Assembly (NCBI GenBank): GCA_903862855.1
Contig: CAIOZW010000410.1
Location: 1-40,288 of the forward strand
Length of the DNA stretch: 40,288 nucleotides
Direction of reading: 5' to 3'
From: an uncultured Acidobacteriota bacterium
GTDB lineage: Bacteria > Acidobacteriota > Blastocatellia > RBC074
Each line of letters begins with the position of its first letter. Within the stretch, counting starts at the first letter, position 1. Position numbers and translations under genes: made by a program. Positions 1 through 10,056 of the stretch are shown here, one piece after another. The notes under the pieces were generated by a model, which worked only from the letters and a program-made list of their open reading frames with translations, was not told the origin of the DNA and made no database searches.

Positions 1-1
1 G

Positions 2-2470
<2,469 letters not shown>

Positions 2471-2475
2471 AACCG

Positions 2476-2494
2476 GACGAACCCTTGGTTCGTC
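2476..2494 (+). terminator. Short perfect hairpin after the receptor gene
   Basis: A perfect 8-bp stem (GACGAACC and GGTTCGTC) with a 3-nt loop starts 5 nt after the receptor stop codon. It is followed by CAAAACC, not a T-run. It probably acts with the next hairpin as a transcription end or as protection of the mRNA 3' end. Confidence 0.5.
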
Positions 2495-2501
2495 AAAACC
2501 G

Positions 2502-2542
2502 GAGGGCCGGTCGTTGGTAGATGATACCGACGGCCGGCCCTC
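2502..2542 (+). terminator. Long GC-rich hairpin between convergent genes
   Basis: The stem runs from 2502-2518 to 2526-2542: about 17 pairs including a few G-U, with GAGGGCCGG pairing CCGGCCCTC at the base and a 7-nt loop. It lies between the receptor (plus) and the Tal-Pgi gene (minus), so it could end transcription from both sides. The tail is TCTCTATT on the plus strand, a weak U-tract, so the terminator role is inferred from position and stem strength. Confidence 0.6.
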
Positions 2543-2594
2543 TCTCTATTGGGGAAATTGTGGTGATGATGATTGAGCGAGTGGCAAAGATCAC

Positions 2595-5432
2595 TCAACC
2601 GCGAACGAGGTCGAGCAGCTGACCAAGCCCGGTCGCAATATCTGCGCCAAGGTGGACACGAATTGCCCGGCGGTGACGGCTCGCCAGTGACTGGAAATCA
2701 CCGATCGCCTGGGCCTGCTTCAGAATGCCAAAAGAGTAGGGAACTCCTGGAATTGGCAGATCCGGGCTGTCATCGGCCGTCAACTGGATGAAGAGACCGC
2801 TGTCGTCACCACCCTTGTGCATCTGCCCGGTCGAGTGGAGAAACCGTGGACCGTACCCGGTGGTCGTCGCGACACCGTATCGATGTCCGATGGCCAGTCG
2901 CAGTTGCTGAAGCAATGAATCGTGGACTGGTGTCTCCTCGATGTAGCCGAGGATGGCGACATAATCGGCTGTTCGAAGGCGGGCGAGATGGGCCCTGACG
3001 ATCTCGCCGATCGACCCGCCTCCCAGCGCTGCGCCGGTTTCAGGTGTGGCGTCGATCCGCAGACCGCCGCCGCTGGCAATGGTGATCGTCGAGGCCGTGA
3101 AACTGCCTTCAGCTTCGTACTGGCCAAGGAGCGCCCGGGTATTGTCCTTGCTCTCCTGGACATTCGGCTGGTCGAAGGGGTTGATCTCCAGCACCGCCCC
3201 CGCAACGGCCGTCGCAATCTCCCAGAGGTAGAACTCTTCGCCAAGGTCGAGAGTGTCCTTGAGAATGCGGCGTATGACCGGATGGCCGGCCTCCCGGAGT
3301 GCCGTCAGTCTTGCGTCAGTGGCCTCATCGATCGGGCCGACGCTGATATGGACGAAGAGACGGTCATGACCGTAGCTTTCAGGCTCACCAGTCGGCTCGC
3401 CAACGACCGGGACGATCTGCAGATCCTCCTTGCCGGTGCTCTCGGCGACGAGCTGCTCGATCCAGAGGCCAAGTGAATCGATCTCCGGCGAGGTCGAGAT
3501 GGTCAGCTTGTTGCATCCGGTCGCCCCGATCGCACCCATGGCGGCGCCAAGCTGAAGCCCGGGATTTTCACCAACCGGAGTCGACGGTGAGCAGTTGAGC
3601 CTGGCCTGATCGGCTCGCTCGAGAAGCGTGCGCAGATCTAGCCCCATGAGGGCGGCAGGGACCGCTCCAAAGAAGGAGAGTGCCGAATAACGACCGCCAA
3701 TGTCAGATGGGTTGAGGAAGATCCGGCGGAATCGGTCATCCTTCGCGTTCTGCTCCATCTGGGTCCCCGGATCGGTGATCGCCACAAAGTGATCACCCGC
3801 CTTACCTCCGGTCACTTCGTTCATACGGTGGTAGAAGTACCGATAGAACATCAGCGGCTCGATCGTCGAACCCGACTTGCTGGCGACGATGAAGAGCGTC
3901 TTGGTCAGATCGACACTCGCCTCGACCGCCAGCACCGTCGCCGGATCGGTACTGTCGAGAACGTGAAGTTCCGGAAAGCCGGGCTGCTTGCCAAACGTAC
4001 GCCGGAAGACCTCCGGACAGAGGCTGCTCCCACCCATCCCGAGCAGCACTATATGCTTCAGACCCTCATTGCGGATGCGAGCGGCGAAGGCCAGCAGATC
4101 GTCGACGGCGGCAAGCGTCGTCTCCGTTACCCCTACCCAGCCGAGCGAGTTGTGAATGATCTTCTGGTGAGCCTCCTCGCTCTTCCAGAGTGAAGCGTCG
4201 CGGTTCCAGATCCGCTCGATCCACCGCTCCGTCCCGGCGCGCTTCACAATCGCCTGGACGGTATCTTCAAAAGGGCCGACTTGGCCCTCCGAACGCTGCA
4301 GGATACTCTTGCTGAGCGCAGTCTCCTTGTCGGTGATGCTCTGCATGAGGCTGACGAAAGAGTCGGCAAAGGCCTTCACCCCATCATCCTGAAGCTGCTG
4401 ACAGACGTGACCAAGATCGATGCCGACCGCCGCAATGCCTGCCAAGGCGGCACGCGCTCCGTCGAGATTCTCCTCGATCGTCAGCCCTACGGTACCGTGA
4501 TCCCGGAAGGCGGCATAGGTTGCCGGCGGGATCGTGTTGACGGTTCGCGGGGCGATCAACTGGTCAATGTAAAGAACGTCACTATAGTTTGGGTTCTTCG
4601 TTCCCGTACTCGCCCAGAGAGGACGTTGCACCTGGGCTCCCAGGGCGACCAGCTTCTGGAACCGCTCACCATCGAAGAGCTCCTTGAAGCGCTGGTACTG
4701 CACCTTGGCATTGGCAATGGCCGTCAGTCCGAGCAGATCACGCAGGCGGGACTTCTCCGCGTCGTCTCCAGCGGCAGCAATCAACCCTTCGAGCTTCTTG
4801 TCGACGACACTGTCGATCCGTGAGACAAAGACACTGGCGACCGAGGCGACGTGGTCGACCGGCAGTCCTGCTGCGACGCGATCCTCGAGTCCGCTGATGA
4901 AGGCCTCGGCGACCTGCTCGTAGTTCTCGAGCGCAAAGATCATCGTCACATTGACATTGATCCCGGCGGCAATCGTCTGACGGATCGCCGGTATCCCCGC
5001 CGGTGTCGCCGGAATCTTGATCATGACGTTTGGCCGATTGAGCCGACCCCAGAGCCGCTTCGCCTCGGCGACCGTCTCATCTGTCTGATGAGCCAGCAAC
5101 GGTGAGACCTCGAGACTGACATATCCATCCAGCTTCGACGTCTTCTCATAGACCGGTCGGAACAGATCGGCTGTCCGTTGAATGTCGTCGATCGCCAGCG
5201 CTTCGTACATGTCATTGACGCTCAGACCGGCGGCGATATAACCCTTCAACGACTCATCATAGTCGTCATTGCCGGCAATCGCCTTCTCGAAGATGGTCGG
5301 ATTCGAGGTGATGCCGCGCAGGTCGTCATTGCTGATCATCCCGGCAATCTCACCATTGTCGATCAATAATCGACGAATATTGTCGTACCAGATACTTTGT
5401 CCCAGCTTTTCTACTTCCACCAATGGATTCAT
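2595..5432 (-). CDS. Bifunctional transaldolase / glucose-6-phosphate isomerase
   Basis: One uninterrupted 945-residue protein fuses two cytoplasmic sugar-phosphate enzymes. The transaldolase half (about 1-365) carries the ITSNPTIFEKAI motif near residues 41-52 and the Schiff-base lysine in NVMIKIPATPAGI (K139). The isomerase half (about 385-945) carries GMGGSSLCPE (465-474), the SKSGST phosphate-binding motif (518-523) and GGRYSALSFFGAVPAALMG. Transaldolase exchanges C3 units in the non-oxidative pentose phosphate pathway; the isomerase interconverts glucose-6-P and fructose-6-P. The ATG at 5432 is chosen because GAGGAG sits 9 nt upstream and homology begins there. A longer frame back to a GTG at 5492 only translates a 15-bp repeat. 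It follows the FGGY kinase by 66 nt, probably as one operon. Such fusions are known in Acidobacteriota and cyanobacteria. Confidence 0.95.
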   Translation of the reverse strand: MNPLVEVEKLGQSIWYDNIRRLLIDNGEIAGMISNDDLRGITSNPTIFEKAIAGNDDYDESLKGYIAAGLSVNDMYEALAIDDIQRTADLFRPVYEKTSKLDGYVSLEVSPLLAHQTDETVAEAKRLWGRLNRPNVMIKIPATPAGIPAIRQTIAAGINVNVTMIFALENYEQVAEAFISGLEDRVAAGLPVDHVASVASVFVSRIDSVVDKKLEGLIAAAGDDAEKSRLRDLLGLTAIANAKVQYQRFKELFDGERFQKLVALGAQVQRPLWASTGTKNPNYSDVLYIDQLIAPRTVNTIPPATYAAFRDHGTVGLTIEENLDGARAALAGIAAVGIDLGHVCQQLQDDGVKAFADSFVSLMQSITDKETALSKSILQRSEGQVGPFEDTVQAIVKRAGTERWIERIWNRDASLWKSEEAHQKIIHNSLGWVGVTETTLAAVDDLLAFAARIRNEGLKHIVLLGMGGSSLCPEVFRRTFGKQPGFPELHVLDSTDPATVLAVEASVDLTKTLFIVASKSGSTIEPLMFYRYFYHRMNEVTGGKAGDHFVAITDPGTQMEQNAKDDRFRRIFLNPSDIGGRYSALSFFGAVPAALMGLDLRTLLERADQARLNCSPSTPVGENPGLQLGAAMGAIGATGCNKLTISTSPEIDSLGLWIEQLVAESTGKEDLQIVPVVGEPTGEPESYGHDRLFVHISVGPIDEATDARLTALREAGHPVIRRILKDTLDLGEEFYLWEIATAVAGAVLEINPFDQPNVQESKDNTRALLGQYEAEGSFTASTITIASGGGLRIDATPETGAALGGGSIGEIVRAHLARLRTADYVAILGYIEETPVHDSLLQQLRLAIGHRYGVATTTGYGPRFLHSTGQMHKGGDDSGLFIQLTADDSPDLPIPGVPYSFGILKQAQAIGDFQSLASRHRRAIRVHLGADIATGLGQLLDLVRG

Positions 5433-5441
5433 TATTCGTTG

Positions 5442-5490
5442 CTCCTCAATTCGATACTCCTCAATTCGATACTCCTCAATTCGATACTCC
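5442..5490 (-). repeat. 15-bp tandem repeat carrying four Shine-Dalgarno cores
   Basis: Read on the minus strand, the 15-nt unit TATCGAATTGAGGAG occurs three times in perfect tandem, preceded by a partial copy ending in GGAG. This puts GGAG cores at 15-nt spacing (5487-5490, 5472-5475, 5457-5460 and 5442-5445). The last core serves the ATG at 5432. The array fills most of the 66-nt gap between the kinase stop and the Tal-Pgi start. Because the unit is a multiple of three, the reading frame stays open through it, which creates a spurious N-terminal extension. Confidence 0.9.
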
Positions 5491-5498
5491 ACTAAATT

Positions 5499-7022
5499 TT
5501 ACTCAGACTCGATCAACTTGCGATAAAAATGTTCGTGCTTCTCTCGGTCCCGGCGATAGATCTGGTGCCGTTCCAATGAGGGTGTGACCACTGCTCCCGT
5601 CGGCGTCTCGAACTCACCAAAGCCGGTCCGCTCGCCAAATGCCTCCATCGCCAGCATGGCCGCCCCCCGACTCGAGGCCTCGCGGACACCCGAGGCAAGT
5701 ACTGGCACTCCGATCACATCGGCCATCATCTGAGTCCAGACCGGTGATCCAATGATCGCGCCACCCGAGGCAATGATCTGTGTGCCTTCTCCCATCAGCG
5801 CTTTGAAACGATCATGGATTGCCGCGAACCGATAACAGACCGCTTCGAGCGATGCCTGAAGCAGGTCGATCGGCCGGGTACTCAGGCTGACTCCAAGAAA
5901 TGATGCCCTTGCTGCATCGTGCCAGCCGGTGCTCCGCTCGCCGGAGAAGAATGGGAGAACGGTCAGCCCATGCCCGGCTGGCGCAAGCTCTGTCAATCCG
6001 GTCTCCAGTTCCTGCTGCCCCTGAAGCTGAAGTGTCTGCAGGCACCAGGCATAGGTGTCACCACCGTTCGAGAGAGCACCACCGATCAGCGCAAAGCGAT
6101 GATTGGCCCGGTAACACCAGAGACCGGCCGGGATCGGTGTCTCTGCTGCCGGCCAGCAGACACGCATCGCCCCCGAAGTTCCGACATTGATGGCGATCAA
6201 CCGATCCGAGAAACAGCCTGATCCAATATTGCTGCAGGCTCCATCGCCGGCTGCCGGCAGCCAGCGGGCCTCGCGCAGCAGTGGCCATCGCTCCGCATAC
6301 TCTGACCGCATGCCGCTCAACCCCTCACCGTCAGCCGCGAGCGGCGAGAGTCGTGACCGGTCGATCCCGATGGCGGCCAGAATCTCATCGTTCCAATCGA
6401 GCTGCTCTGGTCGATTTGGGATGAAGAGCCCCGTCCCGGAAGCCATCGAGACTCCACAGACAAACCGCCCAAAGAGCTTCGCGTAGAAGTACTCACCGAT
6501 CGAGACAAACCGCGCCACCTTCCGAAAGAGATCAGGTTTGGTTGCCCGGAGCCAGAGAATCTTCGCCGGATAGTAGCTCGCGTGCGGAACGACCCCCGTC
6601 TGCTGGTGAATCCAGTCGCGCCCAAGATCGGACCCGTACTGGCGGGCAAAATCGGCGCTGCGCGTGTCGCTCCAGTTGTAAAGGGGGGTAACGGCATTGC
6701 CCGCACCATCGACTCCAAGCACCGCGTGCCAGAAGTTGCTGTAGCCGACGGCAGTGATCTCACCCGGCCCAAGATCGGGCAGGACGGCACGCGCCTGCGA
6801 CAGGCATTCGTCGATCGTCTGACAGATGATCGAGATGAGCTGGTCGGCGTCTATCTCGACCCCGCCATCTGTGGTTGCGGTCATCTGGTAACGGGTCCGC
6901 CCCTCGATTCCCTCGAGCACGCGCGCTCTCGCGTCGTAGAGCTCGGCTCGGACCGAAGATGTCCCGACGTCAAGAGCCAGTGTCAATGGTCTTTCATGTT
7001 GTTGCGGAACTGTGGTAGACAT
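5499..7022 (-). CDS. FGGY-family carbohydrate kinase, probably gluconokinase
   Basis: This 507-residue protein is an ATP-dependent sugar kinase of the FGGY family (typical length 480-530). The N-terminal phosphate-binding motif ALDVGTSSVRAELYD is at 16-30, with the conserved acidic residue at D18. The second actin-like domain shows NVGTSGAMR, GGALSNGGDTY, the FFSGERSTGW motif and a glycine-rich ASGGAIIGSPVW segment near the adenosine site. The ERSTGW motif and the adjacent pentose phosphate gene favour gluconate as substrate; xylulose or another pentose cannot be excluded. The start ATG at 7022 has no convincing Shine-Dalgarno sequence, so initiation may be leaderless or A/U-driven. It is first of a two-gene operon with Tal-Pgi and faces a divergent gene across about 240 nt. 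Confidence 0.88.
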   Translation of the reverse strand: MSTTVPQQHERPLTLALDVGTSSVRAELYDARARVLEGIEGRTRYQMTATTDGGVEIDADQLISIICQTIDECLSQARAVLPDLGPGEITAVGYSNFWHAVLGVDGAGNAVTPLYNWSDTRSADFARQYGSDLGRDWIHQQTGVVPHASYYPAKILWLRATKPDLFRKVARFVSIGEYFYAKLFGRFVCGVSMASGTGLFIPNRPEQLDWNDEILAAIGIDRSRLSPLAADGEGLSGMRSEYAERWPLLREARWLPAAGDGACSNIGSGCFSDRLIAINVGTSGAMRVCWPAAETPIPAGLWCYRANHRFALIGGALSNGGDTYAWCLQTLQLQGQQELETGLTELAPAGHGLTVLPFFSGERSTGWHDAARASFLGVSLSTRPIDLLQASLEAVCYRFAAIHDRFKALMGEGTQIIASGGAIIGSPVWTQMMADVIGVPVLASGVREASSRGAAMLAMEAFGERTGFGEFETPTGAVVTPSLERHQIYRRDREKHEHFYRKLIESE

Positions 7023-7074
7023 AAAGGCAATAATAATTGACGATATTGGATATGTCTATCTGTGAGGCAGAATG

Positions 7075-7140
7075 GGAAGACCGGAATGACCGGAATGACC
7101 GGAAAGACCAGGAAGACCAGGAAGACCGGAATGATTGGAC
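7075..7140. repeat. Degenerate 9-bp tandem repeat in a divergent intergenic region
   Basis: About seven head-to-tail units of roughly 9 bp alternate between GGAATGACC and GGAAGACCA types; one unit is 10 bp long. It lies within the 243-nt gap between the kinase start (7022) and the divergent gene at 7266. The strand bias is purine on plus and pyrimidine on minus. I see no other gene in this gap; promoters for both sides must lie in or beside the array. Confidence 0.85.
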
Positions 7141-7265
7141 GATAGGACTTCATGGACCCTGTCGTGAGAGTGTGCAAACTTGATTCGCAGCAGAGAGGTC
7201 GGGTAATAATTGGATTCATTGATGTGCTCTGAACCAAGAAGACTGACTGGACGAACATTACCTAA

Positions 7266-7979
7266 ATGTGGAACTTGATCAATATGACCAAAACGACTGA
7301 GATGTGTAACAGGATCAGCGAATCCGATCAGACTGATAGGCTTTATCGGTCGCATAAGTCCCATTCTCTCGTAATCACGACCGTCATTTTACTATCGGTA
7401 CTTTTGACCCTGTCGGCACCTGGCCAGTCCGGGCGACGCCAGAAGAGGGCCGAGAGCCAGCCACCGGTTCAGGGAGTCAACCAGCCCGAAGCCCGCACCC
7501 AACCTGAGCCGACCAGCGCACCCGAGGAGGAGCGTCAAAAGAGACAAGGGCCGGGAATCCTCGTCATGACCGGCATGCCCGAGGCGATGGTACCGATCTT
7601 CTTCGCCGATATCGCCCGCCAGGGCGCGATCAGCGAGTTTCGAAACATCCTTCACGGTGACCACGATATCCGCGAAGCTCGTAATCAGAGCCGTGGCGAG
7701 GCGATCAAGGCAGCGAAAGAGGATGACAAGTACTATGTCCTCTGGCTCGAGGTTGAACTTGATCAGATGGGTAGTTCAATGATGGGGGTCGACCTTCGCT
7801 ACACTATCTACGAACCCCAGACAGCCCGGGTCGCCGGTATAGGCAGCGGATTTCCAACCCAGCCATCGTCAGGATCGTCGATCCCGCCTCTTGGAGCCTC
7901 GCGGCAACAGGTCTACCTTGACTGGGCGGCGCGGGACGCTGCGCGACAGGTTGTCAAGCGGCTTGGGTGGCGCCCCTAG
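7266..7979 (+). CDS. Secreted or membrane-anchored protein of unknown function
   Basis: I do not recognise the family of this protein of up to 237 residues. A hydrophobic segment (about residues 36-52, SLVITTVILLSVLLTL) follows basic residues and looks like an uncleaved anchor or signal peptide. A Pro/Gln/Glu-rich, low-complexity linker spans about 55-95. A compact alpha/beta-looking domain from about 96 to the end contains GILVMTGMPEAMVPIFFADIA and ends DWAARDAARQVVKRLGW. The start is uncertain: ATG codons at 7266, 7284 and 7302 are all in frame and none has a clear ribosome-binding site. A start at 7302 would give a more ordinary signal peptide. The last 111 bp overlap the RluA-type gene on the other strand. 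No lipobox is visible. Confidence 0.7.
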   Translation: MWNLINMTKTTEMCNRISESDQTDRLYRSHKSHSLVITTVILLSVLLTLSAPGQSGRRQKRAESQPPVQGVNQPEARTQPEPTSAPEEERQKRQGPGILVMTGMPEAMVPIFFADIARQGAISEFRNILHGDHDIREARNQSRGEAIKAAKEDDKYYVLWLEVELDQMGSSMMGVDLRYTIYEPQTARVAGIGSGFPTQPSSGSSIPPLGASRQQVYLDWAARDAARQVVKRLGWRP

Positions 7980-8933
7980 TCTGACCTGCAATGATTCGAG
8001 GTCGGCCGGAAGAGGGGCCTCGAAGCGCAGCTTCTGCCTGGTCACCGGATGTTCAAGTGCCAGCTTCCAGGCGTGCAGTGCCTGTCGGGTAAAGTTGATC
8101 ATCGAATCGACCGCCATTCCATCACGATACATTCTCTCCCCGATCAAGGGGTGATGGTGCAACTCAGCCTGGATGCGAATCTGATTCCGCTTGCCGGTAA
8201 CGAGTCGAATCTCGAGCAGAGATGCCCGCTCAAAGCGCTCGACGACCTTCCAGTGGAGCGTTGCCGACTTGGAAGGTGCTGTCTGCCCCGGCTTGACCGG
8301 CTTCTGCCGCAGTTCATCCTGATCCCAGACAAGCATATCGGTCCAGGTTCCCGAATCCTCGCGCGGAACACCACAGACAAAAGCGAGATAGGTCCGCTCC
8401 GGCTGGCGGCGCTCGAACTGATCCTTGAGGTTTGCCATGGCCGCAGGTGTCCTCGCGAAGACGACCAGTCCAGACGTATCGCGATCGATGCGGTGGACGA
8501 CCAGCAGTTTTGCCTTGCGTGTCGAGCGGAGGTGGTTCTCAACCTGCTCGAAGAGTGATGGTTCGCCCGGTTGAGTTGCGAGCGGGACGGTCAGCAGGCC
8601 GGCAGGTTTGTTGATGACGATCAGTGATTGGTCCTCGTAGATGATATGCAGCCCCGAGTCGTGCCGCTCGAAGTAGCGTTTGCTCGCACTTCCCGGACGG
8701 TCGTGCCAGACCCGGATCCGTTCTCCCGCGGCCACTTTGCGCGAGGAGTCATTGGTCCCCTGTTCCTGGTCATCGACAAAGACCTTGCCGCGTTCAATCG
8801 CCTGCAGTGCCTTGGATCGTGAACCGAGACGCTCCGGGGCGGCGAGCCATTTATCGAGCCGCTGCTCGGCATCCTGCGGCAGTACCTGCCATTCTTCACC
8901 TTGCTTCGTTTTCATAATGGACGCATGATACAT
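7869..8933 (-). CDS. RluA-family 23S rRNA/tRNA pseudouridine synthase
   Basis: The enzyme isomerises uridine to pseudouridine in structured RNA, in the cytoplasm. An S4-like RNA-binding domain occupies about residues 22-75 (RLDKWLAAPERLGSRSKALQAI). The catalytic domain follows, with the INKPAGLLTVP motif (107-117) and HRIDRDTSGL (147-156), whose D150 is the expected catalytic aspartate. Later RluA-type segments are RTYLAFVCG and TGKRNQIRIQAELHHHPLIG. Which uridine is modified cannot be told. The ATG at 8933 is provisional; an in-frame ATG at 8915 also fits. The last 35 or so residues are a basic tail (PRRPVKVDLLPRGSKRRDRRS-like composition) beyond the usual domain end, encoded entirely within the overlap with the convergent gene ending at 7979. 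Confidence 0.93.
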   Translation of the reverse strand: MYHASIMKTKQGEEWQVLPQDAEQRLDKWLAAPERLGSRSKALQAIERGKVFVDDQEQGTNDSSRKVAAGERIRVWHDRPGSASKRYFERHDSGLHIIYEDQSLIVINKPAGLLTVPLATQPGEPSLFEQVENHLRSTRKAKLLVVHRIDRDTSGLVVFARTPAAMANLKDQFERRQPERTYLAFVCGVPREDSGTWTDMLVWDQDELRQKPVKPGQTAPSKSATLHWKVVERFERASLLEIRLVTGKRNQIRIQAELHHHPLIGERMYRDGMAVDSMINFTRQALHAWKLALEHPVTRQKLRFEAPLPADLESLQVRLGAPPKPLDNLSRSVPRRPVKVDLLPRGSKRRDRRS

Positions 8934-8988
8934 TCCTGCAACCTATTACGAAACTGCAATTCCATCTATTCATAAACTGGAGGGCCCG

Positions 8989-9927
8989 ATGCGTCTCGTC
9001 CTGATGACCACTCTGACACTTATGCTCTCGCTGGCTGGACTGCCAGTCACGCCGGAGAACGAGAGACCGCGGCTTCTCGGCGTGGCCAGAATTACGGTTC
9101 GCGCCACTGATCCTGATCGGTCGGCGATCTTCTATCGCGATCTGCTTGGCTTTGCCGAGATTACGCCGCGCAGTGCGCAGAATGGATCATCACGCCTCTT
9201 CCGGATCAACGACCGCCAGTCGGTCGAGGTTGTTGCCGGGCTTCAGCCGACACAGGATCGCCTCGTCAGCGTCTCGCTCCAGACAGACCGGGTCGAGCTC
9301 ATGCGCCGATACCTTGGTGGCCGCGGGTGGAAGGTACCGGCGAGTCCTGTCAGTAACCGTTATGCCCAGCGGTCGATTACGGTTGCCGATCCGGAGGGAC
9401 GCCTGCTCGAGTTTGTCGAGCTTCCAATAGATGGTTCAAAGGTGGCCGGGAAGAGAATAGCACCGAAGGACTCATTCCAGATCTCCCAGCGGATGATGCA
9501 CGCGGGGATCATCGTCACCGGAGTGCCGTCGGCACTCGACTTCTACACCGGTCTGCTCGGTCTGCGTGAGTTCTGGCGGGGGAGTGGCCGTGACTCGCAA
9601 TATCTATCGTGGATCAACATGCGATTGCCGGAGAGTGAGGACTATCTTGAGCTGATGCTCTACGGTGAGGAGCCGGCGGGTGACCGGCGCGGTTCGGCCC
9701 ATCACCTCTGTCTCGAGGTCGCGGATATCGATGCCGCCCGCGCAAGGCTTGAGGCCAACCCGGCCCGTGCGGGCTATACGCGCCCGATCGAGATTCGCGT
9801 CGGCGTCAACCGCCGTCGCCAGCTCAACCTCTTCGATCCGGATGGAACACGGTCGGAGCTGATGGAGCCGCGGACGATTGACGGCGTGCCACCGGTCTCT
9901 TCAACTTTGCCCTATCCGCCGCGGTAA
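8989..9927 (+). CDS. Secreted protein with two VOC (glyoxalase/bleomycin-resistance) domains
   Basis: This 312-residue protein starts with a likely signal peptide (MRLVLMTTLTLMLSLAGLP). Two vicinal-oxygen-chelate modules follow, about 30-145 (ITVRATDPDRSAIFYRDLLGF) and about 165-290 (HAGIIVTGVPSALDFYTGLLGL ... HHLCLEVADIDAARARLE). Family members bind a divalent metal through His/Glu residues on paired beta-alpha-beta-beta-beta units and include dioxygenases, isomerases and binding proteins. In the second module the H at the domain start, the HH of AHHLCLEV and the E of SELMEP are candidate ligands. The first module has fewer obvious ligands and may be structural. GGAGG sits 6 nt before the ATG. 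It appears monocistronic or loosely linked to the next gene 129 nt downstream. The substrate is unknown. Confidence 0.85.
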   Translation: MRLVLMTTLTLMLSLAGLPVTPENERPRLLGVARITVRATDPDRSAIFYRDLLGFAEITPRSAQNGSSRLFRINDRQSVEVVAGLQPTQDRLVSVSLQTDRVELMRRYLGGRGWKVPASPVSNRYAQRSITVADPEGRLLEFVELPIDGSKVAGKRIAPKDSFQISQRMMHAGIIVTGVPSALDFYTGLLGLREFWRGSGRDSQYLSWINMRLPESEDYLELMLYGEEPAGDRRGSAHHLCLEVADIDAARARLEANPARAGYTRPIEIRVGVNRRRQLNLFDPDGTRSELMEPRTIDGVPPVSSTLPYPPR

Positions 9928-10056
9928 GTGCTGCCACTCGCTCTTTCAGCTGGGAATTGGTGAGTACTCGGTTACCTGACTCGGATGGCAACGACATTCT
10001 GCCCCGGAGAGAGCGAATCACCGTCGGGAATCCTTCTCTTTGTCAGGAGATAACAC

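Noticed and set aside
5433-5492. Tal-Pgi start at the upstream GTG
   Set aside because: The extra 20 residues only translate the 15-bp repeat; homology starts at the ATG at 5432.
7075-7140. CRISPR array
   Set aside because: Units are 9-10 bp, contiguous and without spacers, and no cas gene is near.
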